From Botrimarina mediterranea (GTDB taxonomy: Bacteria > Planctomycetota > Planctomycetia > Pirellulales > Lacipirellulaceae): a DNA stretch of 64,000 bases. Under the pieces are notes generated by a model. The model was given only the letters and a program-made list of their open reading frames with translations, had not been told where the DNA came from and ran no database searches. The stretch covers positions 5,392,862-5,456,861 of the forward strand of contig NZ_CP036349.1 of assembly GCF_007753265.1 (NCBI RefSeq), read 5' to 3'. Position numbers and translations under genes: made by a program. Positions 61,570 through 64,000 of this stretch are shown one piece after another (position 1 is the first letter of the stretch; the number at the start of each line of letters is the position of its first letter).

Positions 61570-63105
61570 TTAGCCCTCCCCCATCTGGCTTTCGAGCATC
61601 TTTGACTTGAGGATGAATCCGCCCTCGACGACGACGGCGTTCCCCTCGTTAAGGCCTGCTTTAATCTGCACAACGGAACGGCTGCGGTCGCCGAGTACGA
61701 CCTCCCGCGGCTCAAACTTGTCACCCGAGACATGGACGAAGACAAAATCTTTGCCTCCATGCTGCTGAATCGCCGAGGGAGGGATTCCGAGTTTTTTGTC
61801 GCCGGAATCGGCTTCGAACTCAATCGTGACAAACATCCCCGGCTTGAGGAGGTGCTCGTCGTTTTTGGCGATCGCGCGCATCGAGATGGTCCGCGTTGAC
61901 TCGTCCATGATCTCGCCGGTGTAGAAAACCGTCGCGACAAAATCTTGGTCGGGCCACGCCTCATTGCATACACGGACCGGTTTGCCCGCGATGGCGGCTA
62001 GCAGCGGGACGTGCTGCTCGTAGATGTCAGCAGTAACCCAGACGGTGGAGAGGTCGGCGATGCTAAAGATCTGCGTATCGGGCCGCACCTGCTCCTTGAG
62101 AGTTACGTCTTTGGCGACCACCGTCCCGTCGAAGGGCGCTCGGATGGAGTAGTGAGAGACGGTTTCGCCCTGTTGCTCCGGGTCAATCGATGCGATGTCC
62201 TCCTCGTCGCAACCGAGGATCCGCAGGTTCGTCGTCGCGACGGCAACGCGGGTCGCCGCCTCTTTGACGGCTTGCGACGAGCTCAGCAGTGAGGTCTGCA
62301 ACTCGTAGTCGATCTGTTCGATCCGGGCTTGGAACGTCGCTTGGTCCGAGCTCTTGCTCGACTGGGCTGCGTAGAGTTGCTTGGCGGAGATCGCTCCGGA
62401 CTGTGCGGGGCCCTCCAGACGCTCGACGTCGGCTTCGGACTTTAAGAAGCCCGCGTACGCAAGCAGCAGGCGCTCGCGGTAGTCCCCCATGCTCCGATTA
62501 CGGAAGCGGCCCTCGATGGCGTCGATTGATTCGCCGTTACGCAGCGCGTTGAGCAGCTCGCGCGCATTGTTGGCTACTCCTTCTTGCAGGTTCTGTTTGA
62601 CGACAGCCATCTCGTGCTGCTGCCGCGCCTGGTAGAGCTCGAGCTTCGCCTTGCCGACTTCGCGGCTGTGGACGACGACGAGAAGATCGTTTGCCTTAAC
62701 CACTTGGCCCAGACCAACGAGGACCTCATCAACAGTTCCTTCGACGAGGGGATAAATGTGGGCGACCTTGTCCTCGTTGAGTGACACCTTGCCGGTAAGC
62801 CGGATCGAAGTGGCAAGGGTCTGTAGCGACGCTCGCTCAAGCCGGATGCCGCAGGACTCCCACTGGCTGGTCGGCATTTCGACAACGCCCAGAGGGGACG
62901 AGTCGGCGCCCCGGCTGATGTCGTTCGCTGCTCGCGGTGGGTCGAGATTTTGCGGCGGAGATTTTGTCTCTGCTCTTGTAGACAACGAGATCACATAGGG
63001 GGTTGTAGCGGCGCCGGCAGCAGCCAGCAGCGAAACTACAACGTAGGGCATCCAAGGGCGCGAAGCGGCCTTCGCGCCGTGCGGGGCGCCGACTGCTTGG
63101 TTCAT
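61570..63105 (-). CDS. czcB: RND membrane-fusion protein, CzcB type
   Basis: The product has 511 residues from the ATG at 63105, preceded by AGGT about 7 bases upstream. It has an N-terminal membrane helix (about 20-38), a barrel-sandwich hybrid half (about 90-140: IRLTGKVSLNEDKVAHIYPL, VEGTVDEVLVGLGQVVKAND), a long helical hairpin (about 145-290), the second lipoyl half (YSIRAPFDGTVVAKDVTLKE) and beta-barrel and membrane-proximal domains. It links CzcA to the outer-membrane channel. Its order before czcA on the minus strand and its three-base gap make one operon. The ORF continues 18 codons upstream, but those are not needed. Confidence 0.94.
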   Translation of the reverse strand: MNQAVGAPHGAKAASRPWMPYVVVSLLAAAGAATTPYVISLSTRAETKSPPQNLDPPRAANDISRGADSSPLGVVEMPTSQWESCGIRLERASLQTLATSIRLTGKVSLNEDKVAHIYPLVEGTVDEVLVGLGQVVKANDLLVVVHSREVGKAKLELYQARQQHEMAVVKQNLQEGVANNARELLNALRNGESIDAIEGRFRNRSMGDYRERLLLAYAGFLKSEADVERLEGPAQSGAISAKQLYAAQSSKSSDQATFQARIEQIDYELQTSLLSSSQAVKEAATRVAVATTNLRILGCDEEDIASIDPEQQGETVSHYSIRAPFDGTVVAKDVTLKEQVRPDTQIFSIADLSTVWVTADIYEQHVPLLAAIAGKPVRVCNEAWPDQDFVATVFYTGEIMDESTRTISMRAIAKNDEHLLKPGMFVTIEFEADSGDKKLGIPPSAIQQHGGKDFVFVHVSGDKFEPREVVLGDRSRSVVQIKAGLNEGNAVVVEGGFILKSKMLESQMGEG

Positions 63106-63240
63106 ACAAATACCTGGGGAGGACGCGAGCCAATGCCCGCGGTCGCTGCCGCGCATCACGTCAGCCGATTAGGCCTAGCGAAGCGGCAAGCCGCCACGGG
63201 GGCGCACGGAGGCGTTAGAGAGGGGCCTGCGCTGAGAGAA

Positions 63241-63687
63241 TCAGCAGGTCCAAACGCAGAAAAGTCGATGGAAGGTCAGCCCGCAGGGTTCGGGCCGATC
63301 GGCATCGTATTCGCTGTCGAGGCGCATTCGCCCCCGGTCGAGGACGACATCGCTTTCAAACCACGCCAGCAAAGGGACGAGCGTACGGGGAAGCAAGTCG
63401 TCCGCTGGAGCAAAGCGTCCCACGGTTCCTTCCTCCGCATCAAGCGGCGCCGCCTGCATGGGAGCGTCGAGTCCCGCCCACACGAAGAACCAATGACAGT
63501 GGGGTTCGTCGGGATCGACGGAAGACGGCTCCTGCGACTCGTGGTGGAGCGCTACATGCTCAGCAAGCAGACGCATGCTACTCGGCTGGCTCAAGTAGTC
63601 CAAATGCGTATGGACCACCGGCAGCGGAGCCGGCCAGCTAAGGAGCAGGACCAGTGCATAGTGCAGATAGGTCTTGGAACGCACCAT
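63241..63687 (-). CDS. Secreted His-rich protein, probable metal-related
   Basis: The product has 148 residues from the ATG at 63687. A signal peptide (MVRSKTYLHYALVLLLSWPA) is followed by a mature part with many His and Asp residues: VVHTHLDYL, LAEHVALHHESQEPSSVDPD, EPHCHWFFVW. The cysteine-histidine groups (HCHW; FHRLFCVWTC at the end) suggest divalent-metal binding in the periplasm. No family is recognised. It is upstream of czcB on the same strand (135-base gap) and probably starts the exporter operon. Upstream in-frame ATG codons (63753) would prepend 22 residues without purpose. Confidence 0.7.
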   Translation of the reverse strand: MVRSKTYLHYALVLLLSWPAPLPVVHTHLDYLSQPSSMRLLAEHVALHHESQEPSSVDPDEPHCHWFFVWAGLDAPMQAAPLDAEEGTVGRFAPADDLLPRTLVPLLAWFESDVVLDRGRMRLDSEYDADRPEPCGLTFHRLFCVWTC

Positions 63688-64000
63688 GCTCTGCCGCAGA
63701 CGAACGCTTCGAGGTGATAGGGGCTCTTCAGAGACGCCAATCAACTTTGCCAACCAATTACCATGTGTACTCTATACCGGACTGTCAGAATACCGTAGTG
63801 GCGAGGCCGCGGGGAGTCAATTTTGACCGCCGCCCAGCGGGATTCCGCAGCCAAGGCTTCGGCGTTTGGGGACGATTTGCCGTTGCTACTCGATCCTTGC
63901 GAGAGGCCTCTTAAGCCGCCATTTGGGTGTCCTCGACCAGCGAATGAGAATTGTCGTCTGGTCTTAGGCGTCTTCCGAGGGGGCCGTACACAATCAAGGG
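63688..64000. other. Right-end spacer
   Basis: 313 bases to the window edge. It should contain the promoter of the minus-strand metal operon; a motif CTGACAG...GGTATAGAG occurs on the minus strand near 63768-63790, but the spacing is too short for a normal -35/-10 pair and I do not claim it. No gene is supported. Confidence 0.4.

Overview
The window looks like a chromosomal piece of a high-GC planctomycete, probably of the Pirellulales/Lacipirellulaceae kind. This rests on two DUF1559 pilin-like proteins (3358-4416 and 50663-51634), a giant secreted beta-helix protein with the planctomycete N-terminal LEDRRVLA motif (38322-42755), a DUF1080 protein, and intergenic spacers full of palindromic repeats. 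No rRNA, tRNA, CRISPR array, phage or intact insertion sequence was seen.

Layout. 1-1948: end of trpB and trpA, with a small ParE-type toxin-antitoxin pair wedged between them. 2424-5931: two small unknown genes, a DUF1559 protein and UDP-glucose dehydrogenase. 6448-9609: two tandem soluble PAS chemoreceptors, each followed by a hairpin. 9779-14173: a large membrane protein, a family 2 glycosyltransferase, YjbQ and a DUF1080 protein. 14337-14603: a promoter, four hairpins and a terminator with no credible ORF, which I read as a structured non-coding RNA. 14727-20336: FAD oxidoreductase, coaX overlapping a MnmE-like GTPase, a small secreted protein and an HDOD protein. 20627-32866: Ycf48-like propeller fusion, a RegB/RegA-like two-component pair, nadD, priA, a CxxCH-containing sensor kinase and miaB. 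33265-36342: a 133-bp MITE-like element, then an autoregulated BlaI/M56 pair. 36536-49753: nuclease/phosphatase, glycine-zipper protein, beta-helix protein, the RpoD-type sigma factor, a zinc-ribbon protein, a family 4 glycosyltransferase, an unknown Cys-rich protein and a methyltransferase.

50663-63687 is the most unusual part. A DUF1559 pseudopilin-like gene is translationally coupled to a 1377-residue CobN-like chelatase that carries an export signal and a C-terminal membrane anchor. Next come an ExbB/TolQ-like proton channel and a DUF2149 protein, packed without gaps. Beyond them lie a frameshifted TolC-family gene and, on the other strand, a CzcB-CzcA heavy-metal RND exporter with a secreted His-rich protein. 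There are no CobS/CobT or other cobalamin genes, so I read the first four genes as an extracytoplasmic tetrapyrrole-metal chelatase or dechelatase driven by proton-motive force, placed next to a metal efflux system. That function is inference.

A second theme is repeats. At least five families of palindromic repeats are scattered through spacers. One copy sits in frame inside the MnmE-like gene. Another was split by the MITE-like element, leaving a 4-bp target duplication.
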